Below are positions 24,416 to 35,638 of a stretch of DNA of 64,000 bases, piece by piece. The translations under genes and the position numbers were made by a program. The DNA is from Gigaspora rosea (lineage: Eukaryota > Glomeromycota > Glomeromycetes > Diversisporales > Gigasporaceae): NCBI GenBank assembly GCA_003550325.1, contig QKWP01000522.1, forward strand, positions 1 through 64,000, written 5' to 3'. How positions within the stretch are numbered: position 1 is the first letter of the stretch; every line of letters starts with the position of its first letter. Below the pieces are notes generated by a model. The model saw nothing but the letters and a program-made list of their open reading frames with translations, was not told where the DNA came from and ran no database searches.

Positions 24416-24963
24416 GGTTCTCGTAGCCCGGCCGGATCAAAATTTGAAAATTTGTATAAAAAATTTTTATATGCTTTACAGCTGTTTTCGTAAATTCTGG
24501 GAAACTGATAAAAATTATACGACAGCGTGAAACCTGAGTTGTGAAAGAGTGAAACCTGCTATGATCATCACGTGAGGGTGAAATCCGCTTTTATATAATA
24601 AAAAACATAATAAAACGCGGATTTCACCCTAACCCGATCTACAAAGCGGATTTCACTATTTCGCAACTCAGGTTTCACCCTGTTCTAAAATTATTTCGGC
24701 CGAGTTCGATAAGTTTTTGAATTCGGTGTTATCTGAACTGGAGTTCGGCATTACAGTAATTCGATAACACCTGAATTCAAAAACTTATCGAATTCGGCCA
24801 ATCAATTTTTATTAGATGTCCCAAAATTTATGAGAACAGCTGTAATAACCTGGTGAGTTTTAAAAAAATTTTTAAAAAATTTTAAAAAATGTTATATATA
24901 AAATTTAAAAAGAAAGCCGGCCGGCCAGGTCTATTTAAAAAGTTTCATGTTATGAGAACCAGT
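24416..24963. mobile_element. Nested fold-back cluster
   Basis: There are four concentric or adjacent inverted repeats. The outermost GGTTCTCGTA (24416) and TTATGAGAACC (to 24963) share GGCCGG-containing arms. Inside, ACAGCTGTTTTCGTAAATT at 24478 pairs with a segment ending at 24843. Inside that are a hairpin element, 24523-24682 (tips CAGCGTGAAACCTGAGTTG and its partner ending CACCCTG), and a second hairpin, 24697-24799 (GGCCGAGTTCGATAAG paired with CTTATCGAATTCGGCC). Flanking 8-mers of the 24523-24682 element match at 5 of 8 bases. Confidence 0.7.
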
Positions 24964-25265
24964 AAATTTAATTTGGGTGGCCTAAATAGGACGAAAAAAA
25001 AAATCAAGATATTCTTTTTTTTTATTTTTATTTATTTATTTTATTTTTTGGGATGCGCAGATCTATTATACAGCCGTTTGACGACTGCGGTTAAGCAATT
25101 ACCAACCAATTACCGACTGATAAACAACCGTGACAATTGAACCCATTCCTACTAGCATTAGAATGAGTTTAGCATAATTCGGCCATTTATAAGAAATTGA
25201 GTAATATATAGTATTTTTATGCGCAAGAAATATTGAATTTGTATTCGCCAAAAACAACTGAGGAC

Positions 25266-26227
25266 TAGGGATGTGATCCTGCTTAAATTGGTTAGTTCGT
25301 GCTTAGAACACTGTTCCAAAGCACACACAAAAACTGGGTTTCAAACTCTGCTTTAAAACCAGTTATACACATGAATATTAATTATGTTTGCCCGAACATG
25401 TTAGTTTAAACAGCTGTTTAGAACACATGCATAAATTTATATTGAGTACTGTATTTGCATAATACATATTCATCGTTATTACATATACTGCAAATGCTTA
25501 TGATCCGAATTCATCTTGAGATAATAGTGAGTTCGGCGTGGAGGTAAGTTCAGTTACATTAAGTTGTTGTCCAAATGAGCTTTCTTAATCCATTTTGCAA
25601 AATTGAAATAATTGAAGTAAAAAAAAATAAAAAGCGATGTATTTATATATTTGAGAAACTTTGACATAAACTCTACGCAATTTTTTTTTTTACTTTTAAT
25701 TAAAATGTCATCGATAAACTTTTAATTAATAATTTAATTAAAAATGTCATATTTAATTAAAATCGTCATACTATTCAAAAGACATCAAATTCAATTAAAG
25801 ATTATTTTACTTAACAGTTAAACTGTATTTCATTTTTTAAAAGTCATTTAATTAAAGGACGTCATATTATTTAATCAAAAAGTTGAAATTTACAGATCAT
25901 GAAACTTTTTTAATTTTACATAACTCATGCAGGGGTCCCCAAAATTCGTGAGGATACGTCGGAGTGCATCGGAATCATGGTCGGCTGGATCGGAATCGAT
26001 CAATTTTGACCACGATCATAAAAAATTTTACTAATAAATCATATCCATTCATTAATTAAGTAAAAAATGCCCAGCTGATAATTTTGCCGAACTAGATCCG
26101 ATGCATCCGACCCAGAAATTTGTGATAGCCCTGTAAAACCAACATAATTAGATTCACGTGATTGAAAACTTGTGTTTAACTGGTTCGGGTTCCGAACAGA
26201 GTTCAGATGAGCAGAATTCCATCCCTA
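25266..26227. mobile_element. hAT-like MITE, TAGGGATG ends
   Basis: Left end TAGGGATGTGATCC and right end GGAATTCCATCCCTA share the TAGGGATG tip. The flanks CTGAGGAC and TTTAGGAC match at 6 of 8 positions. AACTGG/GTTCGG-type motifs recur near both ends. It has no coding capacity, although the interior contains a further CAGGGG...CCCTG inverted-repeat block. Confidence 0.7.
25930..26133. mobile_element. Candidate CAGGG-tipped MITE nested in the preceding element
   Basis: It begins CAGGGGTCCCCAAAATTCGT and ends AAATTTGTGATAGCCCTG. Near the ends GTGCATCGGAAT and ATCCGATGCATCCGAC pair in inverted orientation. The flanking 8-mers do not match, so a target duplication is not supported. Confidence 0.5.
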
Positions 26228-26235
26228 TTTAGGAC

Positions 26236-26587
26236 AGAATCTTAGAATCGATTTTCAGAATCAACTCGACTCAATATCGGCTAAATATTGGTTGCAGTTT
26301 TATTTGCACGAATGATACAAATCAGAAAAAGAAATTTAATTTAAAGTGCATAAGATAAAGTATACGTTAGCGTTAAGCACTGCAAATTATATATTGAACT
26401 ACATAAAGTGCATAAAAATATAAGTATACGTTAGCGTTAAGAACTGCAAATTATATATTGAACTACATAAAATCCAAAATAAGGATATAAAGTAATAATT
26501 TATTAAATTTATTTTTTAGGCTTAGAAAGATGTTATATACGTAAAATTACATTCTTGTCAATTTACAGTGTTGCAGGTTAAATAATG
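26236..26587. repeat. Spacer with 62-bp tandem duplication
   Basis: AAGTGCATAA, then AGTATACGTTAGCGTTAAG and AACTACATAAA, occur at 26344-26405 and again at 26406-26468 with small differences. The rest is AT-rich spacer upstream of the duplicated locus. Confidence 0.8.
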
Positions 26588-26899
26588 CTGTCGAATATTT
26601 AACACAATAATTATCAATATTTTTATTTAAAACGTGTCACCGATTTGCTATATTTTCTCTTTCATTGTTATGCTTCTTTCATATCGATTTTATCAGGGAT
26701 AATTTTTTTGCAGCACTCAAATAATTTGTGCAATCTGAAAATTGATTTAGATTGATTATATAATAATTGTAATATTCCTTCATATGATTGTACAATAGTT
26801 GGAACATTCCCTATAATAATGTAAATCATTTATAAATAAACAAGGAAAAAAAATTGAAATTCGATTTCTTCGACATAAAACCTACATTAGTCAAAAACA

Positions 26900-28791
26900 A
26901 TGGTACTATCTAATTATTTCAAAAAATTATACAGAGAATATTATGAGGAAAATAAAAACTATTATGAAACTCCTATATTCTTTGGTGTTCGGCTTTTCGT
27001 TAACGTAATAGGCTTAATTTTGTTTTTGGCATATTTAGTTTATTTATTAGTTGTACTTACAACTGATAAGCCAATCACAAAGACCGAATATATATTTATG
27101 AATGAACTTGATATACCAGGTATGTTAAACTTTAAGCTAGAGGATGAATCTAATTCAAATGTAACTTATACTCCTAGTATAAAAAAAGGAGCAACTTGAT
27201 TTATTACAAAATCACAACAGTACTGTAATTTAAGTAGTATATGTTTGATATTTAAGTAAAATTCTTCAAATTTTTATTTATAACTCTAGTCCTGACCAAC
27301 TTCTAGTTTTATTTGAATGCCTAACCTTAATTATCAAATTTTGATAATAAATTGTTATATTTCTATATGCGATATAAAGTGTGATGTAATTTTATATCTA
27401 AAGATGTTATAAATAAATTCGAAACTTTGAAATTTAAATCGAGAATTCAATTAACTTTTTTTTTTTTAAGAAATCAACAAAGTATTACTTGACATATGAA
27501 AAAAATAATTTTTTTTTTTTATTTTATAAATACTTTAGATATATCAATATGCTCATCTTTTCAAGGTTTAAACATATTGAGATGTGATTTTAAGTGGAAC
27601 GATTTGAAAGTTTCGAGTTTCGACAATTGTAGTAACTATATTGCTCCCGAAGTCAAAAATTTCGGTGACCACCGTGACTTTTGCCGAATATTCAAGGCTA
27701 ATAAAACTGTAAAATATACAGATCCTGAAAAGGAATTATATGGATTAAGTAAAGTTGGTTTCTATTTTCAAATAACCAACTTAACTGCTGCAGAAGAATC
27801 ATCTCTTGGCATAGCTTCAACCACTATTCAACTGACTTCTCCCGGTCAGTAACATTGTATAGTAAATATTTTTAATTTCATATTATTCTTTCTCTGATTA
27901 TCTTTAAAAACAGACTTCAACCCATTGATATATCCTGGACAGGATATAGATAATATGGGCAAAGCAATTAAATCACATTTGTTGCTTCAATGGAATTTTA
28001 TTCCTGCAATGGCTGGTTATGCTACAGTGGTTAGATATCTTTATTGTTTGTTAGTAATCTGTTAATGATATACCATTCTTAATATAATCTGGTATTTATC
28101 CCTTTTATGGTTTAGGTCAGATTTAGAACTCGATCATATAAATCAATTCTTCCAGTTAACATTGGTACTTTTATTGGATGGGAGTCAAGATACAATGATG
28201 CATCATTTATAGAAAGTGAAGTCAGTCAATTTCCTTTTAATCAGAACCCATTTAATATGCCAAATGGGACAACTGGATATTTTTCCATATCTGCTGGAAG
28301 TTTTATTCAAGAGCAAACCATTGAACAGCGGTAAATTAACTATATTATTATGATTATTATTTAAGATATTATCATAATTTCTAATTTATGGGATTATTTA
28401 AGATATTATCATAATTTCTAATTTATGGATTTATAAATATATTTAGAACAACTACTATTCTCAGTATTATTTCATCAGCTGGTGGTTTTTATGGTCAGTA
28501 CATTTAATTTTGTTAAACCTTACATTGACTCAAATCACATGCTTACACTTTTGATTAATAATAGGTTCTATGATGTATATTTATTCGCGTTTATATGGTA
28601 ATTCCCCATTAAAACCATGGGGAATTATCCATAAGCACTTTGTTTCTACTGGTGAAATAATTCGATGTGATAATATTTGCGAGAAAGATCAATGTGAATG
28701 TATTGAACAAAAAGTTTCTAAATTTAATAGTTTCAAAAATTTTATCAGCAACTACTGGGCTATACCGAATTGGGATCAAAAATCCCGATGA
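26900..28791 (+). CDS. Membrane protein of unknown function (copy A, intact)
   Basis: Six exons fit with canonical GT-AG introns and consistent phase: 26900-27119, 27566-27844, 27914-28029, 28116-28330, 28447-28493 and 28565-28791, giving 367 aa. The first donor is CAG|GTATGT, so the long open frame beyond 27119 is intron. Residues 1-31 are polar, and a membrane segment lies at ~32-53 (LFVNVIGLILFLAYLVYLLV). A ~220-residue region follows with RCDFKW, FCRIFKANKTVKYTDP, VGFYFQITNL, SPDFNPLIYPGQD and NMPNGTTGYFSISAGSF. A second hydrophobic segment is at ~278-298, then LKPWGIIH and a Cys cluster, CDNICEKDQCEC. This suggests an extracytoplasmic domain held by two membrane segments. I associate the pattern with a large family in arbuscular mycorrhizal fungi; no function is known to me. 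Intron 4 has a 37-bp tandem duplication absent from copy B. Confidence 0.78.
28355..28428 (+). repeat. 37-bp tandem duplication in intron 4 of copy A
   Basis: TTAAGATATTATCATAATTT occurs at 28361 and 28398 with the surrounding bases. The homologous intron in copy B (38636-38710) has one copy only. Confidence 0.85.
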
Positions 28792-28861
28792 ATAGAATCT
28801 CGACAGAAAAAAATCCCGATGAACAGAATCTCGACAAACAAATCTTGTCGAAATTTGACCA
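28775..28861 (+). repeat. ATCCCGATGAACAGAATCTC motif repeats at the gene end
   Basis: The motif ATCCCGATGAA.AGAATCTCGACA occurs twice in tandem, beginning within the last codons of copy A and running into the 3' UTR. Related wording (AAACAGAATCCTGACAGGAT) makes up the inverted-repeat element at 60910-61061. The same block follows copy B (39045-39125). Confidence 0.7.
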
Positions 28862-29324
28862 GAACTATAGCTTATTAATGAATAATATTTATGTAGTCAC
28901 AACTATGTAAAAATCATTCGTGTTATGTTCTTAATAGCTTAAAATATTAATTGCTTTGTGTGCATAGAAACGCTGTATTTAATCCAAAATTTGTAAACAA
29001 AAATAGTAATAAATAAAATCTAGCTTTAATAAACGTTATTGATGACTATTTCATTGATTAAAGCTGAATTTAATACACTTACTGTTTGATCTCAGAATAA
29101 TATTAAAAAGAAATTCAATCGAGAGTTTCATCATAAATCAATCCCATCAATTGCACCTGGAAATGTGGGATTTACTAATTTCCCTTTCCCCCAAGTTCTC
29201 ATTTGCCGAAGGCAAATTTCGTTTTCCGTAGATAAGTCGCCGATCGGGTGGCTGAAAAATCAATGTAATCATCGTTATGCGCCGTCACTTCGGATATCAT
29301 AGCGATTCGATTATTTTCATAATA
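28862..29324. other. 3' flank of copy A and spacer
   Basis: Homology to copy B continues to about 29190. From there to 29324 the sequence is unique and slightly GC-richer (GATCGGGTGGCTG, CGCCGTCACTTCGG), with no recognised feature. Confidence 0.5.
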
Positions 29325-29545
29325 ATTGTGACAGATTAAAATGAAATCGGATTAAAATGAAATTTTTCTATTTTTTAAGCAAAATTTTAAAATTTTTTAG
29401 GGGACATTTTTGGGGTTTTTTAGCATTAGGGTTAGGGTTTAGGGTTATTAATAAACGATTATATGTGGGTTTTATAAGCTTTAAAGGTGAGCAAGAGAGG
29501 TCCCCAGTTTCATTTTAATCTGATTTCATTTTAATCTGCGACAAT
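29325..29545. mobile_element. 221-bp MITE with direct-plus-inverted CAGATTAAAATGAAATC ends
   Basis: The left end contains ATTGTGACAGATTAAAATG followed by a second GGATTAAAATGAAA. The right end is the mirror image: TTTCATTTTAATCTGATTTC, then ATTTTAATCTGCGACAAT. The centre holds telomere-like TTAGGGTTAGGGTTTAGGG at about 29425-29446. No ORF; target duplication not resolved. Confidence 0.75.
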
Positions 29546-30698
29546 AGTTACCAACCCTAGATATGATAAAAACTAAGTTAAATTTGGTTTAAAACTATTT
29601 TATTATGCAAACTAGATTTAGGTTTTTCTATAAGAGCTTATATGTTAATATAATAAATGCACATATTTTAAAATTAAGACCCCTTTTTTTGCTTATAATG
29701 CTGGCCAAGATCATTATAATGCAGGCCCAAATTGGCATAATGAGAAGCTATTTTCGGGGTGCATAATTTCAGAAGTATACGATAATATAAATTATAAACT
29801 AGAGAGCTGCGTATCATGCATTAGAGACAAATAGTTTAAAATTTGTGTATGTAAGTGATAAGGACCCAAAGCTAATTACAGTAGTAGTTGTTATACTGAT
29901 TGCAGAAATGTCAATTCTCGAATTCCATTGGTTTTTCTGCAAAATGTTTTTCGTTAGGCTTCGAACAGTTAATTTTTACTGTAAATACACATGAATCTTT
30001 CATAAAAATTTAATTGAAATTAATTTCTTTTAAATTGAAGCTCTATTATTAATGAAATTCTATCGCATAATTAAAATTTAAGATCTGTTTTATCAGATTA
30101 TAATAAAAAAAATTAAAGCGAACTGAATGGTAAATTTACGATTAATGTAATCTCATTTCGGATTTGCAATAAAGGATATTACTCCAAGCACGATGGTATA
30201 TATTGATTTATATAAATGTCACCAAAAATATACATTGTAAACTTCTAATTAAAATTTTGCGCAAAAGCTCGCGAGTAGTTATCCTTTAAGATGCATCAGA
30301 TCAGTGTTTTGAGATTATTTAATTTTAATGTTCTCAGAAATTTTATTTATGTTCTTGTCAGTAAAATTTATTTATATCCTTATTTTTTTTAAAATTCTTA
30401 GTTCGGAACTTATCGGAACTTTATTTCTCGTCTTTTATGTTCATTCATTTTTTTTTTCAGATAATTTCAGAACTTCACTCGATTCCCATTTTTAATTCTA
30501 TATAGCATTATGCTATTATACTTATATATTATTATGTTCTCAAATTTTTTTCATAGAGAACATTTACAGAATATCAAATGATCTCAAATTTAAAGGTATG
30601 TTCTCATGAGAGCATGATAACACAAAATTTCCAACACTGCATCAGATAGTTCCATGTATCTTATCTGTAGTTTTCAAGTATTTTAAAATGCACTCCTC
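29546..30698. other. Intergenic, no gene recognised
   Basis: AT-rich spacer without an open frame of note. Related ATTATAATGC words recur near 29693-29745 (TTATAATGCTGGCCAAGATC, ATTATAATGCAGGCCC). No RNA gene is seen. Confidence 0.45.
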
Positions 30699-31163
30699 AT
30701 ATGGGCTGATTTTTGGAATTTATAAGTAAAGTGTATTTTTTTAAAACTTTAAAGCTAAATAACTTCTAATCTACTGGCCTGTTTTAAATGATTTTACCAC
30801 CAAAATGTTTGTCTCTTTGAGACGATTCCAACGAGCACAAAATCATTAAAATTCAATCACAGGATCGTGAGATAATGTGCTGTCAAATAGTGATGCGCCT
30901 AGAGGGTGGATTGATTGGTTAGACCTATGTCTAACCAATCAACCCCACCCTCTAGGTGCGTCACTATTTGACAGCACATTATCTCACGATCCTGTGATTG
31001 AAAATTTTTAATGATTTTGTGCTCGTTGGTTTGGAATCGTCTCAAAGTGACGAACATTTTGATGGTAAAATCATTTAAAACGGACAGTAGATCAGAAGTT
31101 ATTTAGCTTTAAAGTTTTTAAAAAATATACTCTACTTATAAATTCAAAAAATCGGCCCATATG
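30699..31163. mobile_element. Near-perfect palindrome with ~230-bp arms
   Basis: The left arm runs from ATATGGGCTGATTTTTG to GATTGGTTAGAC (30924), then a CTAT loop, then the right arm from GTCTAACCAATC (30929) back to ATCGGCCCATAT. The arms differ at only scattered positions. There is no coding sequence. It could be a fold-back transposon or a recent inverted duplication. A transcript would form a very long hairpin. No matching target duplication was found. Confidence 0.9.
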
Positions 31164-32459
31164 TATTTTGTGTTTCTTTATGTAAATGTTTATACTTCGG
31201 AAATGATTGTAATAAATTCTATTTCTAAACTGTATGAAATAAGGATTTATTATGATTTATGTGATTTTGTGATTAACAACTTCCTAAACCAGGAAAGATG
31301 ATTCTATATATTTTGTTATATGGGCACACCAGAGATCTATGACTAACCTTTTCGACTATACCTTTTAGAGCCGATCTATATCGCGGCGAATAAACATTTA
31401 GTAATAAAAACTTAGTTTAAAATATAGTATATAATTGAGTTATATTGTGTAACTATTGGAACGATATTATATTTATTTCTCTTTTTTTTTTTACATATTG
31501 TGAATTTTTTTATCCATCAAAAAATGTACAAACTAAAAAATTTTGAATTTTAATAAAGCCCATAAAAAAAACTAGCGATTTTTAAGTTCTTGGTATAGAA
31601 GATGATCCTTCAAATACCTAAAAAGTTACAAAAATTTGTATATATTTTTGTAGAACCTAAAGAAATGGAGAAAAGAAATCGAAGAGATTAATATTTTTGA
31701 CCTCAATTTATTTCTAAATGTCAATCAGACAATCAAAACGCAAGGTTAATATTAAAATTCAAAGATAAATTTTCATTCTCAATTATCTTCTTTTCTTCAT
31801 GATTATAATCGTAACCTTGATCCAATAGTTCGACTCAAACTGGTGCAAATATGAGGTTCAAGTAAAATTAATCAAATGAGATTAGCTTACTTTTCATAAA
31901 CAGATCATAATATATTGACATATACTTATTAAATTATAGCATTTATATTGTGTTCGCTATTTTTATTTTTAAGAATAAAAATACCTTGTTTTTTATATAG
32001 CTAGTTATTTTTAATAAATTTTATATCGAAAGGGCAATCTTTGAATTTATAGCTTTTAATTACTGAAATAACATTGAAACTTCATAGAAGGACATTCGTC
32101 TGATTGGCTGATGCAAATTAATTGCCCGGGTAATTATTTATGCGGTTTAAACTATTTTTTGAAAACGTAGCATTTCATTAACTAAAAATCACCATAAAAG
32201 TCATTTATAGCTTCGAAAGGATTTTATATTCGTTGTGCAAAAATAACCAAAAATGAACAGCAATCCTAAAAACTTCACTTAGAGGATTTCGTTATTTATA
32301 AATTTCACTATGAATTCATTTGATTTGATTGGTCAATAATCGCATTTTTATCAACATAAATTAGTCAATCATATAAATGTCTTCCTATGATAATTCAACG
32401 CTTAAACCATTTGTCATCAACTGTTCAGATAATAATTTTTCATCTTTTAACCCTTTAAA
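31164..32459. other. Intergenic, no gene recognised
   Basis: AT-rich spacer between the large palindrome and the F-box/LRR relic. The stretch at about 31690-31870 is a little less AT-biased, but I find no frame or motif that can be supported. Confidence 0.45.
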
Positions 32460-34140
32460 ATGCCAAAAGAATGCTTTTTAATAATCTTAAAAATTAAATA
32501 GGTTCCTATTTTCTTGCCTTTTTGTAAACCGTCAATGGGATAAAACGTTGTTCCAATTGTATAGAGTAAAACACTTTCACATTTCACATATAGAAGACTT
32601 ACTGAACTCAGAAGAAGAGGCACCATTAATTATTAATATTGTATCTCTTCCAGATGATTCAATTTCATTATTCGATTACACATCTCATATAACATTTATA
32701 TATAGCTCTATATTAGAAAAAGGATAAATAATTGGCTTGGTTATGAGGAAAATTCCATTATTCTTATTATAACAATATGAACATTCCAGGAAAATGGGTC
32801 AAACAGTTAAATATTCTTTAATAACAATGTTATTACACATAAGTAAGAAATTGGAACATTTATACACTTCTGATACTACTATCAGTATAATAATAAGCCA
32901 ATATTAATAGTCGCTATTCTTTGTGAAAAATCTACTGCAAACCCATCCTTTTTGATTCACAGGATCCATCTTTTTTGATTCATAAAAAAAGGCACACTTT
33001 TTTAATTTAATTCATATTACATAACCCTTTTAACCCTAACAAAAAAATGAAATTACAATTCTACAATTACGACTGTGGGTCTTACTCATATTCGAGTTAA
33101 TTTTGAAGATGTGGAAGCATTGGCAGACATTCTCCGTAAAAATAACTGCATAAAATTATTAGCAATCGATAGATATGATTTTGGTCCTGAAGAAGTAGAA
33201 GATTACTGTAACAAAGGCTCTTTATGGAAATACAAATCTGTCTTCCTTCAATATTTTCAGAAATGAATTTGGTTATGATGATATAGATGTATTCGTACAA
33301 AAACACAACTCAGACTTCTTTAAATCTTGATTCTAACTAATTGAGGCCTGAAGGAGTAAAATATCTTGCTGAAACACTTTACGAAAACAATTCTTTAACC
33401 TTCTTAAATATTGATATTAATATTATTGACTAACTGAGGTAAGACATTGGCAGAAACTCTTTGCAGAAATACAACTCTGACTTTTTTAAGTATTTATTAT
33501 AATAATATTAATTTTGGCCTTTATAGTAACAACAATTTAACTTATCTGGATATTGGTGATAATAGAATTGGCGAAGAAAATGATAGGGCGGTGGTTAAAG
33601 CTTTTCGTAAAAATACTGCTTTAACTTCCATATGTCTTCGTCAGGGTGAAATTGGTATTGAGGGAGGTAAGGCATTAGCAAGAGCCCTTTGCAAAAATAC
33701 TACTCTAACCCCATTAAACCTTCATAATAATTATATTGGTTCTCAAAGAGTAGAGACATTAGCAGAACAATTTGTAAAATAATATTTTAACTTCGTTAGA
33801 TCTTAGCAGTAACCATATCGCTTCTTGATAGAATGAAAACGTCATTGGAAGCTCTTGGCAAAAATACCATTTTAACTTTTTTTATAATGTTCTTTCTTTG
33901 GAAAATGTAAAAGTATTAACAGATGTTTTTTGCAAATACATCACTTAAACCGTTCCCGTAACAAAATTGTATTTCACTGAAGAACAAAAGCCCTTATCAA
34001 AAAAACCACTTTAACTTCTTTATATAGTTATGAATTATTAGTATAAAGTTCTCAGTATAAACAATACTTTAATCAATTTAAGTATTTCTGACAACTATCT
34101 TGCCACGACGAAAACTATACATTTAGCAAACCATTGCTTT
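32460..34140 (+). pseudogene. F-box/LRR-type gene relic
   Basis: The 5' part (from ATG 32460) is a decayed F-box-like region. It reads MPKECFLIILK, then in a shifted frame QWDKTLFQLYRVKHFHIS and LNSEEEAPLIINIVSLPDDS followed by ISLFDYTSHITF, the pattern of the expanded fungal F-box proteins. The 3' part (33075-33782) carries leucine-rich repeats of the ribonuclease-inhibitor/NLR type: ALADILRKNN, TLAETLCRNTTLTFLSI, NNLTYLDIGDNRIGEEN, ALARALCKNTTLTPLNLHNN. At least five frameshifts or stops separate the pieces. F-box/LRR proteins normally pick substrates for SCF ubiquitin ligases. Whether this was one gene or two neighbours cannot be settled, but order and spacing fit one. It is interrupted on the right by a hAT-like element. 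Confidence 0.7.
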
Positions 34141-34792
34141 AAATATAATTATTTAGACTATACCGTAGCCAGTGTTTCGGCCTAAACCTCTCCCCAAAGT
34201 CCGAAACGTTTCGGCCCTGGAGTTTCGGTTTCGCACAAAATCCGAAACCTCCGAAATGGGCGAAACCTCCGAAACGGGCGAAACTTCCGAAATGGGCGAA
34301 ACCCTCCGAAACTGGGCGAAACCGAAACTTCCGAAACTTCCGAAACCTCTGAAACCTAGCGAATTGAAGAAATATATATATATATTATATATATTACATA
34401 CATTATGCGTCACTTTGAATTTATGTTAATTCATAAAATAGCGTCATATGACGTCCCCAGCTAATACAGTTAGGTGTTTTAATAATAATAATAAATTTAT
34501 ATTGAATATACTAACTAATAACTAATACTAAACTCAACTACAAGGGGAAGGGAATCCGATTCTTAATATAAACTATAACTAAGACATATTAGTCCTAAAT
34601 CATCGTTGAGACAATGTCTAGGGCGAAATGTCTGAGACAAAAGGTCTGAGGAAACTTAGCTAAGGCGGCCTTAAATACCTTTTACTTTACTAAGAGCTAC
34701 TGCGCTATCTTTAATCTCAGGCTTATCTTCTCTTCGGGTTGTAACAATCCGCATTACAATCGTTGTTCCAAATGTTTCCTACAATCATTGTG

Positions 34793-35638
34793 NNNNNNNN
34801 NNNNNNNNNNNNNNNNNNNNNNNNNNNNNNNNNNNNNNNNNNNNNNNNNNNNNNNNNNNNNNNNNNNNNNNNNNNNNNNNNNNNNNNNNNNNNNNNNNNN
34901 NNNNNNNNNNNNNNNNNNNNNNNNNNNNNNNNNNNNNNNNNNNNNNNNNNNNNNNNNNNNNNNNNNNNNNNNNNNNNNNNNNNNNNNNNNNNNNNNNNNN
35001 NNNNNNNNNNNNNNNNNNNNNNNNNNNNNNNNNNNNNNNNNNNNNNNNNNNNNNNNNNNNNNNNNNNNNNNNNNNNNNNNNNNNNNNNNNNNNNNNNNNN
35101 NNNNNNNNNNNNNNNNNNNNNNNNNNNNNNNNNNNNNNNNNNNNNNNNNNNNNNNNNNNNNNNNNNNNNNNNNNNNNNNNNNNNNNNNNNNNNNNNNNNN
35201 NNNNNNNNNNNNNNNNNNNNNNNNNNNNNNNNNNNNNNNNNNNNNNNNNNNNNNNNNNNNNNNNNNNNNNNNNNNNNNNNNNNNNNNNNNNNNNNNNNNN
35301 NNNNNNNNNNNNNNNNNNNNNNNNNNNNNNNNNNNNNNNNNNNNNNNNNNNNNNNNNNNNNNNNNNNNNNNNNNNNNNNNNNNNNNNNNNNNNNNNNNNN
35401 NNNNNNNNNNNNNNNNNNNNNNNNNNNNNNNNNNNNNNNNNNNNNNNNNNNNNNNNNNNNNNNNNNNNNNNNNNNNNNNNNNNNNNNNNNNNNNNNNNNN
35501 NNNNNNNNNNNNNNNNNNNNNNNNNNNNNNNNNNNNNNNNNNNNNNNNNNNNNNNNNNNNNNNNNNNNNNNNNNNNNNNNNNNNNNNNNNNNNNNNNNNN
35601 NNNNNNNNNNNNNNNNNNNNNNNNNNNNNNNNNNNNNN
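34793..35638. other. Assembly gap (N run)
   Basis: There are 846 ambiguous bases inside the TTTCGGA hAT-like element. The true length and content are unknown. Confidence 1.

Larger units (their letters stand above)
26588..29190 (+). repeat. Segmental duplication, copy A
   Basis: This segment and 36310-39470 are homologous in the same orientation, from about 310 bp upstream of the membrane-protein start codon to about 400 bp past its stop. Homology includes introns, UTRs and the trailing ATCCCGATGAACAGAATC repeats. Copy B has extra insertions at about 36474-36740 and 38183-38364. Confidence 0.9.

Noticed and set aside
24889..25140. 83-codon frame next to the nested fold-back cluster
   Set aside because: It overlaps the outer inverted repeat and is dominated by Lys/Phe/Ile low complexity.
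27120..27199. Extension of the first exon of the membrane-protein gene to a stop at 27197-27199
   Set aside because: The CAG|GTATGT donor at 27119 and a phase-matched acceptor at 27565 join LDIPG to LNILRCDFKW, making this stretch intron. Copy B has the same arrangement.
34162..34169. Target duplication ACCGTAGC resembles the pogo/Fot end TACCGTAGTG
   Set aside because: The shared word is only about eight bases and the match does not continue, so insertion into an old pogo/Fot end cannot be claimed.
34172..34429. Overlapping Ser/Phe/Glu-rich frames on both strands at the ends of the 34170-36258 element
   Set aside because: They are translations of the repeated CCGAAAC/GTTTCGG motif, not genes.
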